From an uncultured Lachnospiraceae bacterium (GTDB lineage Bacteria > Bacillota > Clostridia > Lachnospirales > Lachnospiraceae), in the NCBI GenBank assembly GCA_946405625.1, contig CAMJHQ010000004.1, forward strand, positions 62,001 to 126,000: a stretch of 64,000 bases of DNA, written 5' to 3'. Below the pieces are notes generated by a model. The model was not told the origin of the DNA, did not search any database, and saw only the letters and a program-made list of their open reading frames with translations. The position numbers and the translations under genes were made by a program. Positions 34,041 to 42,588 of the stretch are shown one piece after another (position 1 is the stretch's first letter; every line of letters starts with the position of its first letter).

Positions 34041-35264
34041 CTATTTCAGCTTCTCCAAAAGTTCCGGAAATACCTCAAGGCTTCTCGGAAGTATCCCCTT
34101 CATATATGCTATAGCTACTCCATAGTTGGTAAATGGAATTCCCGCGTCTTCCGCACATTTCATGCGATATATCATTTCACGTGATGTAAGCATACATCCG
34201 CCGCAATGAATTATAAGACTGAATTCCGATAAGTCCTCCGGAAATTCCGTTCCCGAGCTTGTTACTATTTCAAGTTCTTTTCCTGTCTTCTGCTTCAGGA
34301 AACGAGGAATCTTCACTGTTCCTATATCACCGCACTGTCTGTGATGGGTGCAGCCCTCGCTGATCAGAACCTTATCTCCGTCCTTCAGGCTGTCGATTGC
34401 TTTTGCACCGCCAACTGCCGTATCGAGGAATCCCTTATATCTTGCCATAAGTATCGAGAAGGATGTAAGCTTTATATCCTTCGGAACTATACCGCTTACA
34501 AGCTCAAAAGCCTGGCTGTCAGTAATTACGAGATCCGGCTTCGGATTCATTTTAGAAAGCAGCTCCGCAAGCTCGGTCTCCCTGGTGGATATCGAGTATG
34601 CTCCCGACTCCAGAATATCGCGTATTGCCTGCTGCTGCGGAAGTATCAGTCTTCCCTTCGGAGCAGACTCATCAATCGGAATTACCAGAACTATCATCTG
34701 TCCCGGTGAAATAACATCACCGACCAGACGTACTGTCGGGCCGTCGGTACTTACGCTTTTTCCGATAAGCTCTTTAAGTTCATATATATTTGTCTTCTCG
34801 GTTGCACTGACATATATCACTCCGGAAGCATCTTTCTCATCCGAAACTGCCTGACTGTCAGCATCCTTTAGGAGATCCATCTTATTCTTAACAACTATGT
34901 AAGGAATATTCTTATTCTTAAATATATCTATAAGCTCCTGCTCCGATGCATCAAGCTCTCTCGAAGCATCTGTAACAAGGACCGCTATATCCGTCTTATT
35001 GAGAATCTGCTTGGTCTTTCTTACTCTCAGCTCTCCCAATTCGCCCGAATCATCAAAACCCGGAGTATCCGTTATAACCACAGGGCCAAGCGGAAGCAGC
35101 TCCATTGCCTTTGACACGGGATCCGTTGTTGTTCCGAGTGTATCCGAAACCACAGCAAGCTCCTGGCCTGTAACCGCATTTACAAGGCTCGATTTTCCCG
35201 CATTTCTCTTTCCGAAAAAGCTTATTCTCAGGCGCTCGCCTGAAGGTGTATCATTTAAACTCAT
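34041..35264 (-). CDS. hydF: HydF, [FeFe]-hydrogenase maturation GTPase
   Basis: A 407-residue protein with an N-terminal Era/TrmE-like GTPase (GKRNAGKSS, DTPGFDD, VVKNKMDL), a dimerisation middle part, and a C-terminal [4Fe-4S] domain whose ligand set C-x-H ... H-C-x2-C is visible as CTHHRQC and HCGGC. HydF carries the 2Fe precursor and inserts it into HydA. AGGAT precedes ATG 35264. It is 7 kb from hydE and on the same strand as the ABC/two-component genes upstream; the hydrogenase itself is outside the window. Confidence 0.95.
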   Translation of the reverse strand: MSLNDTPSGERLRISFFGKRNAGKSSLVNAVTGQELAVVSDTLGTTTDPVSKAMELLPLGPVVITDTPGFDDSGELGELRVRKTKQILNKTDIAVLVTDASRELDASEQELIDIFKNKNIPYIVVKNKMDLLKDADSQAVSDEKDASGVIYVSATEKTNIYELKELIGKSVSTDGPTVRLVGDVISPGQMIVLVIPIDESAPKGRLILPQQQAIRDILESGAYSISTRETELAELLSKMNPKPDLVITDSQAFELVSGIVPKDIKLTSFSILMARYKGFLDTAVGGAKAIDSLKDGDKVLISEGCTHHRQCGDIGTVKIPRFLKQKTGKELEIVTSSGTEFPEDLSEFSLIIHCGGCMLTSREMIYRMKCAEDAGIPFTNYGVAIAYMKGILPRSLEVFPELLEKLK

Positions 35265-35399
35265 TTATTTTATCCTGCCTGATCATTCGAAAATCAGACA
35301 CATCCTTTCTCTCCGTCACTTCCGGATCATCAGACTATCTAATGTGATTCAGCCTGTCTCATGCTATATTATCACTTTTCATGTAAAATACAATCTTCT

Positions 35400-36065
35400 T
35401 TACTTCTTTCCCGTCAGATAATATACAGCAAGCGCCGTACGATGTGAAAGGTTTTCTTTGGCAAGGATCGAAGTTATATAATTCTTTACCGTTCCCTCGG
35501 AAATGAAAAGCTTCGCCGCAATTTCTTTATTTGATAAGCCTTCAGCCACCGCTTTTACAATATCAAGCTCTCTTTCGGAATAGCCTTCGGAATCAAAGCC
35601 TTCACCGAACGATGAACCTGAAACCTCCTGGGCTGAATCCCCCTGTGTACCGGCTTTACCTGCCAGAGCTTCGAGTATGCTTTCCTCCATAACACCCGTT
35701 CCATTATATACAGACTTGATCATCTGCTTCAAATGTTCAGGCGTATGATTCTTTATCAGATAACCCTTGGCTCCGTTCCTGAGAGCCTGCTGAACCAGCT
35801 CATCGTCATCGAAAGTCGTAAGTATCAGGACCTTGCCGAGTTCCTTCTCAACTATATACTTTGTTGCCTCTATTCCGTCCATTTCCGGCATCTGAATATC
35901 CATCAGGAATACATCCGGCTTATTCTTCTCGGCCAGTTCGATAGCTTCGCGTCCGTTTGCCGCTGTCCCCAGCACCTCAAAATCATCATCCACATCAAGG
36001 ATTATCTTCATTCCGTCTCTAACGAAATCGCTGTCATCAGCTATGATCACTTTAATCTTATCCAT
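35400..36065 (-). CDS. Response regulator, NarL/LuxR type
   Basis: A 221-residue regulator: receiver domain (acidic D10-D11, phosphoacceptor D56, lysine in GYLIKNH), a Gly/Ser-rich linker, then a LuxR helix-turn-helix (YSERELDIVKAVAEGLSNKEIAAKLFISEGTVKNYI). ATG 36065 follows AGAGGAT. It is encoded downstream of a HisKA_3 kinase and an ABC-2 exporter, which it probably controls. Confidence 0.93.
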   Translation of the reverse strand: MDKIKVIIADDSDFVRDGMKIILDVDDDFEVLGTAANGREAIELAEKNKPDVFLMDIQMPEMDGIEATKYIVEKELGKVLILTTFDDDELVQQALRNGAKGYLIKNHTPEHLKQMIKSVYNGTGVMEESILEALAGKAGTQGDSAQEVSGSSFGEGFDSEGYSERELDIVKAVAEGLSNKEIAAKLFISEGTVKNYITSILAKENLSHRTALAVYYLTGKK

Positions 36066-36200
36066 ATATTATCCTCTTTAATATCCACACGGTATGTTGC
36101 CCCGTAAATTTCCAATATTCTTCAACGACGGCATACTCCAGTTTTTTTGTTCCATAAGCAATATTCCAAACTTCTATACCAACGTTAACTCTTCGGACTG

Positions 36201-37376
36201 CTACTCCAGCGGAAGAAGCATACTTACTTTGAAGCCAACTTCTGTTTCAAAATCTATTGAACCGCCCGACATCCTTACCCTCTGTCTCATTCCGGAGATT
36301 CCCATTCCGTCTTCAATCTTCGGGCAGCCTACGCCATCATCGGTAACGGTACATTTCACCAGCTTATTCATAACCGATATACTGATATTTATATGCTTAC
36401 ATTTCGAATATTTCATGGAATTGGTCACGGCTTCAAAGGTGTTGTCCAGGATCACTTCCCACATACTGTCCGGAATCTTAGATATATCTCCCTCATTCAG
36501 GAGTTCAGCCTCAACACCCTTACTGTTACAATCTTCGCAGAGTTCGTAAAGCTGAAGCAGTGCCATCTGCTTCTTCTCCGGCCTCTCCTTCCTGAGTATG
36601 GCACGGATTTCATCCATTCCGGTGCGGAGCTGATCTATAACAGCCTGAGACATACCGCGTGCCTTCTCCGGATCCTTATCCATAAGGAGTTTCACTGCTT
36701 CAAGCTGATAGATGGATCCATTGATATTATGGCCCAGCTTATCGTGAAGGGTCTGCGACAGAGTCGCTCTCTCCGCAAGAACCTTGTTCTCCGCCATAAG
36801 CATGTTCTTCTTCATCTGTTCTCTCGCAGTATTTTCCTGAATACGCATATCTCTTTTCAGCCCCTGCTGGGCTATAGTATCCTGCATCATCTGCTTCTCA
36901 TAATCCGTGACAACAAACTCATGCTGCACATAGAAAATAAGCATAAATGTGAGTATGATAAGCTCTGTTACAAGAGCCATAGGTTCCTCCCCTATTAATC
37001 TTACAAGCAGGTACCTCTCGATAAAGATATTAAGGTAAATCGGATAATACCAGAAGCGGTTTGCCTTTAAGTATAGCAGCAGCTCATAATATAGAAATAC
37101 TCCCATAAAACTGAAGCTGATACCTCCGAAATATAAAAGAGCTATATACGCAGCCGCTGCCGTTGCTATAAAGATAAGCACTTTCTTACCCTCGGTAAAT
37201 TCCTTCAGGCAGATTACGGATATATATAACGCAACAAGCAGGAGTATCTCTGCAGATACTCCTGTCTTATCATCTATTCCGTCTATCCCATACAGACCAA
37301 GCAGCAGCATGATCACTATACGGGCTATAAGAAAGTACTTTTCTTTAAGGATATTGTCGTTTATGAAACTCCCCAC
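36201..37376 (-). CDS. Sensor histidine kinase, HisKA_3 (NarX/DesK-like)
   Basis: A 391-residue kinase: five or six membrane helices (1-165), coiled coil (about 165-205), HisKA_3 dimerisation domain with phosphorylated His in SQTLHDKLGHNINGS, and a HATPase domain (NSMKYSKCKHINI, DDGVGCP). The start is GTG 37376 with AAGGAG 6 nt upstream, inside the end of the permease gene (16-bp overlap). There is no large extracellular domain, so it probably senses membrane stress or the paired exporter. Partner: the response regulator at 35400. Confidence 0.9.
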   Translation of the reverse strand: MGSFINDNILKEKYFLIARIVIMLLLGLYGIDGIDDKTGVSAEILLLVALYISVICLKEFTEGKKVLIFIATAAAAYIALLYFGGISFSFMGVFLYYELLLYLKANRFWYYPIYLNIFIERYLLVRLIGEEPMALVTELIILTFMLIFYVQHEFVVTDYEKQMMQDTIAQQGLKRDMRIQENTAREQMKKNMLMAENKVLAERATLSQTLHDKLGHNINGSIYQLEAVKLLMDKDPEKARGMSQAVIDQLRTGMDEIRAILRKERPEKKQMALLQLYELCEDCNSKGVEAELLNEGDISKIPDSMWEVILDNTFEAVTNSMKYSKCKHINISISVMNKLVKCTVTDDGVGCPKIEDGMGISGMRQRVRMSGGSIDFETEVGFKVSMLLPLE

Positions 37377-38626
37377 TCCGTGCTCCTTCTGACCTTAAGC
37401 CCGATACCTCCGAGACTTAAGGTCAATATAAGATATGCTGCTGTAATACATATTAACATACTAAAAACCTTATTGTCTCCAACAAATATCATTTCTGTTC
37501 CATCCAGGAACCATTTCTGCGGCATCAGAGAAGAGAGGATCTTTATGCCTCTCGAAGTATCATCCAGAGGGAAGTAAAGTCCGCTGAAGAGCGATGACGT
37601 ACACCAGAGTGTAAAGGATGCTATACTTGCACTGAATATATCATTCAGCATAATTGCCACAAACATACTGAGTGAACTGAATATGAGTCCCATCATAAAG
37701 ATCAATATGAGAAATGTTATCCTTCCCATTCCCATATCATTCATATCAAGCATGAAGCTGCATGCACCGACTACACCGGTCATCAGCACCGATACCAAAA
37801 ATACAGATACAAACTTCGAAGTAAAATATGTAAGCGTGCTGGTCTTCGAAAGATTTACTCTTGTAAATACTCCGTTCTTCTGTTCCTTAATAACTCCGCT
37901 TGCTACAAAGAATCCCGCAAATACAAAGCCAAGTGTCAGGAATGAAAATGCATATCCCATCTGGGCTTTCTGATTTATCTGCTCTTCCGTAAGCTTTCTT
38001 GCCTTGTTGGTATCCACCGATACTATATCCTTCTTCGGATTCATATCATCTATATATTTTAAACCTTCAACTAATTCTTTTTCACCCTCTGCACCTACTC
38101 TGAAAGAGTCCATTCTGGAAAGCTGCAATGTCAGCTCACTTTCAAAGGCGTCGATTCTCGCATCATCAGAAAGAACATACATTGTAAGTGCTTCAGCGGT
38201 CTTGCCGTCCAGAATCTTCTTACCGAAATCAGGTGTAATATACAGAGCCGCTCCCATTCTGTCCTCATTTCCGTCAAACTCTATATGGTTCTGTATAAAC
38301 TCATCTATATTCTCTTCCCCTGAAATATCTGTCTTGCAGAGTATAAACATTCCGCTGTCTGCCAGTCTGTCTATAAGGTAATCCGAAAGCTCCGAACCGG
38401 AAGCATCATATATCTTAATTACACAATCACCTTTTGAGCCATAATAGGCGACTTTTTCGTCAGCATTTTCCAGTTCAACTATGCTGCTGAGCTCATCCTG
38501 ATACGAAGTATAATTATTATTACTTTTAAGGATAATTGTCGATAATATCGGCGTTATTATGATAAAAAGCCAGATTATCTTTGTTCTTATCAAAAGCTTA
38601 ATGCTGGATTTTATTAAAACTATCAT
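37361..38626 (-). CDS. ABC-2 type transporter permease 2
   Basis: A 421-residue ABC-2 permease: one N-terminal helix (about 18-33), a large extracellular domain (34-210), then five C-terminal helices (AFSFLTLGFVFAGFFVASGV, MGRITFLILIFMMGLIFSSL, SMLICITAAYLILTLSLGGI). ATG 38626 overlaps the TGA of permease 1 (ATGA). It works with the ATPase at 40375. The substrate is unknown; drug or peptide export is likely. Confidence 0.88.
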   Translation of the reverse strand: MIVLIKSSIKLLIRTKIIWLFIIITPILSTIILKSNNNYTSYQDELSSIVELENADEKVAYYGSKGDCVIKIYDASGSELSDYLIDRLADSGMFILCKTDISGEENIDEFIQNHIEFDGNEDRMGAALYITPDFGKKILDGKTAEALTMYVLSDDARIDAFESELTLQLSRMDSFRVGAEGEKELVEGLKYIDDMNPKKDIVSVDTNKARKLTEEQINQKAQMGYAFSFLTLGFVFAGFFVASGVIKEQKNGVFTRVNLSKTSTLTYFTSKFVSVFLVSVLMTGVVGACSFMLDMNDMGMGRITFLILIFMMGLIFSSLSMFVAIMLNDIFSASIASFTLWCTSSLFSGLYFPLDDTSRGIKILSSLMPQKWFLDGTEMIFVGDNKVFSMLICITAAYLILTLSLGGIGLKVRRSTEWGVS

Positions 38627-39690
38627 GCTCTTCCTCTCTTTCTGATCTGTCCGAACAGTATGGCTATGATCGAAGATGCAGCTACTATCAGACCTGCGTA
38701 ACCGACTGCACTTCCCACATAATCGCTGCGTCCCATACATGATAACTCCGTAAGTGCTCTGTTGATATGATATATCGGAGACATGAGCTTCACACTCATC
38801 GGATGTGATGAGAAGATATAGGTCTCAAATGCACCTCCATAGAAACCGGCGATCCATACAACCGTAAATGTAACTATTATCGTTCCGACCATGCTATCGG
38901 TAATACTGTAAATCATGATTCCCATTGCGGTAGCTGCCGCTACGGATGCAACAAGTACAATAATTGAAATCAGCGGATTGCCCCAATGTACTCCCAGTAA
39001 AACCACCGTCAGTAACGCAGCGATCACGGTACCGATTGAAGCTACTATTGCTATCGGAATAAATTTGCTCATATATTCCTTAATAGGTGTCAGATTCGCA
39101 ACCTGATATCTCTTTCTGATCTTATATTTCTTCTCATTGATTAAAATACCGGCACCAGCAAATATTGCGCACCATCCAAAGTATACGATCTCAACTATTC
39201 CGTAATAATCCTTTGAATCTATGCTTTCCTTATATTCCGGATGTTCCACCGTAAGTGTTGCAGCATCTGTTTTCACTCCCATTGCTGTAGCCGCTGCATT
39301 TTCGTAGAATGCATTTACAAAATACTCGAGTGCCCTTCCCTTGGCCGAGCTTTCTTCATATACAGTATAAGTATCATCCTTAAATATGATAAAACCTGTA
39401 AGGGAGTTCTCATGCATCAGATCCTCAGGATCTCCTGTCGGATACTCACTGAGCGTTATATCATTTTCCTCAGCCACCGCATTCATGGCCTCTATCATCT
39501 CCGGTGTTATTCCGTCTCCTTCTATGCGGTATCCTGCTGTCATCTCAGTCTCTTCATACTTGCTCATCAAAGTTTCAAATGCACTTGATAAGCAGAATAT
39601 AAGTATGACCGGCATGATAACAAAAAGAAGGATGTTTCCCCAGCTTCTGTACATAAGCTTTATATTATTTTTGATCAAATATCTGTTCAT
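38623..39690 (-). CDS. ABC-2 type transporter permease 1
   Basis: A 355-residue ABC-2 permease with the same layout as permease 2: first helix about 17-36, extracellular segment, then five helices after about residue 180. The TGA overlaps the next ATG, so the two are probably made in equal amounts and pair. ATG 39690 is preceded by AGAGG; the longer frame reaches back into the upstream gene without support. Confidence 0.88.
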   Translation of the reverse strand: MNRYLIKNNIKLMYRSWGNILLFVIMPVILIFCLSSAFETLMSKYEETEMTAGYRIEGDGITPEMIEAMNAVAEENDITLSEYPTGDPEDLMHENSLTGFIIFKDDTYTVYEESSAKGRALEYFVNAFYENAAATAMGVKTDAATLTVEHPEYKESIDSKDYYGIVEIVYFGWCAIFAGAGILINEKKYKIRKRYQVANLTPIKEYMSKFIPIAIVASIGTVIAALLTVVLLGVHWGNPLISIIVLVASVAAATAMGIMIYSITDSMVGTIIVTFTVVWIAGFYGGAFETYIFSSHPMSVKLMSPIYHINRALTELSCMGRSDYVGSAVGYAGLIVAASSIIAILFGQIRKRGRA

Positions 39691-39721
39691 TTCTTTACCT
39701 CTTTGTTCCTTTCTCCGGCTG

Positions 39722-40345
39722 TTATTCAGCCTTCGTCTGCCCGGAGCCCTGTTCCTTAAAATGTAGGAACGCTGTGATTCCGATAGGCAGGAAGTACAGA
39801 CACCATATTTCAAGTGCGATCACGCCTCCTTTTGAGCCGGATCCGTTACTCCTCGTAAAAATACCTGTCATTGGCATGATCAGGCATCCCGGGAAGAAAA
39901 GGCCATGCACTAACAGCAAAATCTTTAAGACCTTGTCTTTCTTATTCTTCACATTGACAGTCAGTCCGATAAAGAACGTCGAAAGCGCCATAAGCCCGTA
40001 TCCTAACATATCCAGGTTAAACATATAACCCATGTAACTGTAATCCAGTATCCTGCTTGCTTCCTCTCCCAGTTTCTCATTGAGGACCGTTGTACATTGC
40101 GTGAAGTATACGATGAGGATCAGCGTTGCATACATTCCTGCAAATACAAGTGCCGTTCTGCCGGCTGCCTTTGTCCGATCGGTGCCCTCAGCATCCAGTG
40201 CTGAAACCATACATACAAAGCCAAGTGCCAGAAAGATACACACAAAGAAATATCCAAAGGACCAGTCTGCCAGCAAAAATACCGCAAACATAAGCACGGT
40301 AAATGCATTTACCAAAGATCCTATCATACCTATTTTTCTGTTCAT
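39722..40345 (-). CDS. Six-helix membrane protein of ABC operon
   Basis: A 207-residue hydrophobic protein with about six membrane helices (for example SLVNAFTVLMFAVFLLADW, ALVFAGMYATLILIVYF, LDMLGYGLMALSTFFIGL). I do not recognise a family. It starts after AAGGAG and sits 29-31 bp from the ABC ATPase and the first permease, so it belongs to the transporter operon, perhaps as an accessory or immunity-like subunit. Confidence 0.75.
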   Translation of the reverse strand: MNRKIGMIGSLVNAFTVLMFAVFLLADWSFGYFFVCIFLALGFVCMVSALDAEGTDRTKAAGRTALVFAGMYATLILIVYFTQCTTVLNEKLGEEASRILDYSYMGYMFNLDMLGYGLMALSTFFIGLTVNVKNKKDKVLKILLLVHGLFFPGCLIMPMTGIFTRSNGSGSKGGVIALEIWCLYFLPIGITAFLHFKEQGSGQTKAE

Positions 40346-40374
40346 TGTAATCTCCTTGCCTTGTCACTTGTTTT

Positions 40375-41127
40375 CTAATAATCTCTGAGTTTCTTTCCGG
40401 TAAGTGTGAGGAATACTTCCTCAAGTGTGATGGTTGATGTATCTTCGACAACCATTTTCTTAAGCTCTTCGCTAGTACCGATTGCTATAATCTTTCCGTT
40501 ATCCATAATGGCTATCCTGCTGCAGATAGCTTCAACCTCTTCCATATAATGACTGGTGTAAATGATAGTCGCTCCGTTCTCGTTTGATTCCTTTATCTTA
40601 TCCAGAATGAAGTTTCTTGACTGTGGATCGATACCGACTGTCGGCTCATCAAAGATAAGAAGCTTTGGATGATGGCCTATAGCACAGGCGATATTAAGTC
40701 TTCTTTTCATACCTCCGGAAAATGTCTTGGCGAAATCATTTCTCCTGTCGAGCAGTCCTACATATTCGAGACTTTCATCAATTCTCTTCTTCAGTTCAGC
40801 ACCCTTGATTCCGTAAAGTGAAGTGAAGAGCTCAACATTCTCCCAGGCTTTAAGATTTCCGTGTATTGCTAGGTCCTGCGGGATATATCCCAGCTTATCG
40901 ACCAGTTCCTTACGGTTCTTCTGAAAGTCCTTTCCGAAGAACTCTACATTTCCGAGAGTCGGCTTCACCAGATCACAGACCATATTCATCGTGGTACTTT
41001 TTCCGGCTCCGTTCGGTCCCAGAAGTCCGAATATCTCGCCTTCCTCTATTTCTATATTGAGATTATCCACAACAACCTTGTTGCCGTATTTCTTTGTCAG
41101 CTCGTTCAGCTTTAATATTGTTCCCAT
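40375..41127 (-). CDS. ABC transporter ATP-binding protein
   Basis: A 250-residue ATPase with Walker A GPNGAGKST, Q-loop YIPQDL, signature FSGGMKRRL, Walker B LLIFDEPTVG and the H-loop in YTSHYMEE. ATG 41127 follows GGAGAG; the earlier frame start runs through the terminator upstream. It powers the two ABC-2 permeases. The subfamily is that of drug/lantibiotic and NodI-type exporters. Confidence 0.93.
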   Translation of the reverse strand: MGTILKLNELTKKYGNKVVVDNLNIEIEEGEIFGLLGPNGAGKSTTMNMVCDLVKPTLGNVEFFGKDFQKNRKELVDKLGYIPQDLAIHGNLKAWENVELFTSLYGIKGAELKKRIDESLEYVGLLDRRNDFAKTFSGGMKRRLNIACAIGHHPKLLIFDEPTVGIDPQSRNFILDKIKESNENGATIIYTSHYMEEVEAICSRIAIMDNGKIIAIGTSEELKKMVVEDTSTITLEEVFLTLTGKKLRDY

Positions 41128-41170
41128 AGTCTCTCCATTCTTCAAAATATCTATTTTTATCCTAAACAAA

Positions 41171-41217
41171 AAAATGAGTGTGCCGATGAAGTCTATCTCC
41201 ATCTGACACACTCATTA
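41171..41217 (-). terminator. Terminator between xre and ABC genes
   Basis: Arms AATGAGTGTG / CACACTCATT with an inner GATG/CATC stem, followed by a long T-run on the minus strand. A TATAAT overlaps the 5' edge of the left arm; transcripts starting there would lack that arm and escape termination. Confidence 0.7.
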
Positions 41218-41263
41218 TATAAATTCAATATTTTGTTTTGTAGTGAGAAAAGATACATTTCCG

Positions 41264-41306
41264 ATGTGACTAAAGTCACATTTCGATTTTGTCTAGTCAA
41301 CTAGAC
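41264..41306. promoter_or_regulatory. Two palindromes upstream of the ABC operon
   Basis: ATGTGACTAAAGTCACAT (41264-41281), which fits the CRP-type pattern TGTGA-N6-TCACA, and GTCTAGTCAACTAGAC (41291-41306). They are possible operators for the XRE protein encoded just upstream or for a CRP/FNR-family factor. Confidence 0.5.
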
Positions 41307-41316
41307 TTGAGTATAA

Positions 41317-41892
41317 TCATTTCAAACGACATGTTGCTTTCTTAAACACATTATTATCAATCTCAAACTTCTTCGGATCCACCTTATTTGTCAGCTGACT
41401 TATAAACATGAAGTCCGATGATATACGAACCAGCAACTGTTTTCCGGACTCTTCAACCAGATAATATCCGTCGGAGTTATTGATATAATCTCCCAACTGC
41501 ACTACTCCGGGCTTAACCAGGAAGTCCAGGATTGCCTCCTTCTTATTCATCTTCTTTGTTCTGATCAGCGGATAGATGGCATCTGCATTCGGAAATCTGG
41601 CAAAGCATGCCGCATCCTTCTTATCTCTGCAATGTCCGGTTTTCTCGAAGCTGTCCAGATTGATCGGCTCTCTTGTTTCCATCAGATTAAGACTCTCATC
41701 TTCATCCAGCAGATGATCAATGCTGACTCCCAAAAGCTGTGACATAATCTTCAGGTTGTTTACATCAGGCATACCCTTGTCTGATTCCCACTTTGCTACT
41801 GCCGATCTTGATATGCTCATCTTTTCGGCAAATTGTTCCTGCGTAAATCCTGCTTCTTTTCTTGCATTTTTGAGTTTCTCTCCAAACGTCAT
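41317..41892 (-). CDS. XRE-family transcriptional regulator
   Basis: A 191-residue protein: Cro/CI-type helix-turn-helix (residues 5-60, LKNARKEAGFTQEQFAEKMSISRSAVAKWE) and an unassigned C-terminal domain. It starts after GGAGG. It precedes the ABC exporter operon, separated by two palindromes and a terminator, and probably regulates that operon. A GTAACA/TGTTAC dyad at 42060-42075 lies further upstream. Confidence 0.88.
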   Translation of the reverse strand: MTFGEKLKNARKEAGFTQEQFAEKMSISRSAVAKWESDKGMPDVNNLKIMSQLLGVSIDHLLDEDESLNLMETREPINLDSFEKTGHCRDKKDAACFARFPNADAIYPLIRTKKMNKKEAILDFLVKPGVVQLGDYINNSDGYYLVEESGKQLLVRISSDFMFISQLTNKVDPKKFEIDNNVFKKATCRLK

Positions 41893-42059
41893 ATCTCATG
41901 TCCTCCGTTATAAAATATTTTACTCTTACCGATGCTTTTTTCGCAAGTCAGGATATTTTTTCACAAGCAATGTTCAATTACTGATCATCATCCTGACCGC
42001 TCATGCATCTTATGGTCTGAGCTTATCCCAAAATACCGGAAACACGCAAGAAACGTACT

Positions 42060-42085
42060 GTAACAAGGCTGTTACTCTCCGTAAC
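42060..42085. repeat. Overlapping GTAACA dyads upstream of xre
   Basis: GTAACA-AGGC-TGTTAC (42060-42075) shares its right arm with GTTAC-TCTCC-GTAAC (42071-42085). They may be operator sites for the XRE regulator gene. The rest of 41893-42140 shows nothing recognisable. Confidence 0.4.
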
Positions 42086-42148
42086 AAACCCATTTTATAT
42101 GATATTGTCCAAAAAATTACCCTCATTCTTTATTAGATAAAAATGCTT

Positions 42149-42177
42149 TTGACAATCGGAATCGGTTAAACTAAAAT
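42149..42177 (+). promoter_or_regulatory. Promoter of candidate small RNA
   Basis: TTGACA (42149-42154), exactly 17 bp, TAAAAT (42172-42177). There is no open reading frame downstream before the terminator. Confidence 0.65.
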
Positions 42178-42184
42178 ATTCTTA

Positions 42185-42290
42185 ACAGGACAGTCAGAAG
42201 GTGGGTACTCCTCACCCGACCCTGTATTTGTTTAAGAAAACTAAGAAAAGCCGTCCTAAACTTTTCCAGAGGTCAGGACGGCTCTTTCAT
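42185..42290 (+). ncRNA. Candidate small RNA with anti-Shine-Dalgarno loop
   Basis: About 105 nt between a consensus promoter and an intrinsic terminator (AGCCGTCCT 42249-42257 / AGGACGGCT 42275-42283, then CTTTCATTT). The 5' domain can fold as ACAGG (42185-42189) / CCTGT (42221-42225), enclosing a GGGT/ACCC hairpin whose loop is ACTCCTC, complementary to AGGAG. There is no start codon with a ribosome site. C-rich, SD-complementary loops are common in Gram-positive trans-acting sRNAs. Class and targets are unknown; it could also be a leader remnant. Confidence 0.5.
42249..42283. terminator. Terminator shared by sRNA and TM1266-type gene
   Basis: 9-bp stem with T-rich tails on both strands (CTTTCATTT plus, TTTCTTAGTTTTC minus), between convergent transcripts. 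Confidence 0.75.
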
Positions 42291-42292
42291 TT

Positions 42293-42529
42293 CTAATATA
42301 CTGTTTTCGCAGATACTCCTTCAATCCTTCCGATCTTTCCGGCAAGGGTATTGATCGTATCCATATCCGCATCAACTGCAATACTTATGATATTGATTCC
42401 CTTCTCGCGATAAGGGATTCCCATTCTTCCGATTATACAATCATTATATTCATGAAGAATCGCATTGATCTCAGGTGATGACTTAACATCCTTCAAAATG
42501 ATCGCAATGACTGCCGCTTTTGTTTCCAT
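42293..42529 (-). CDS. TM1266-type putative iron-only hydrogenase system regulator
   Basis: This 78-residue ACT-like protein matches the small family found with hydEFG genes: METKAAVIAIILKDVKSSPEINAIL, the YNDCIIGRMGIPYREKGI core, then ISIAVDAD and GRIEGVSAKTVY. Its biochemical role is unproven; it is named from its genomic association. It lies 60 bp after the GH127 gene on the same strand, away from hydE and hydF. Confidence 0.85.
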   Translation of the reverse strand: METKAAVIAIILKDVKSSPEINAILHEYNDCIIGRMGIPYREKGINIISIAVDADMDTINTLAGKIGRIEGVSAKTVY

Positions 42530-42588
42530 AGTAAAATCCTCCTTCTCATATATTCAACTGCTTAACGCAGATAAAAAGTTCAACCGAA

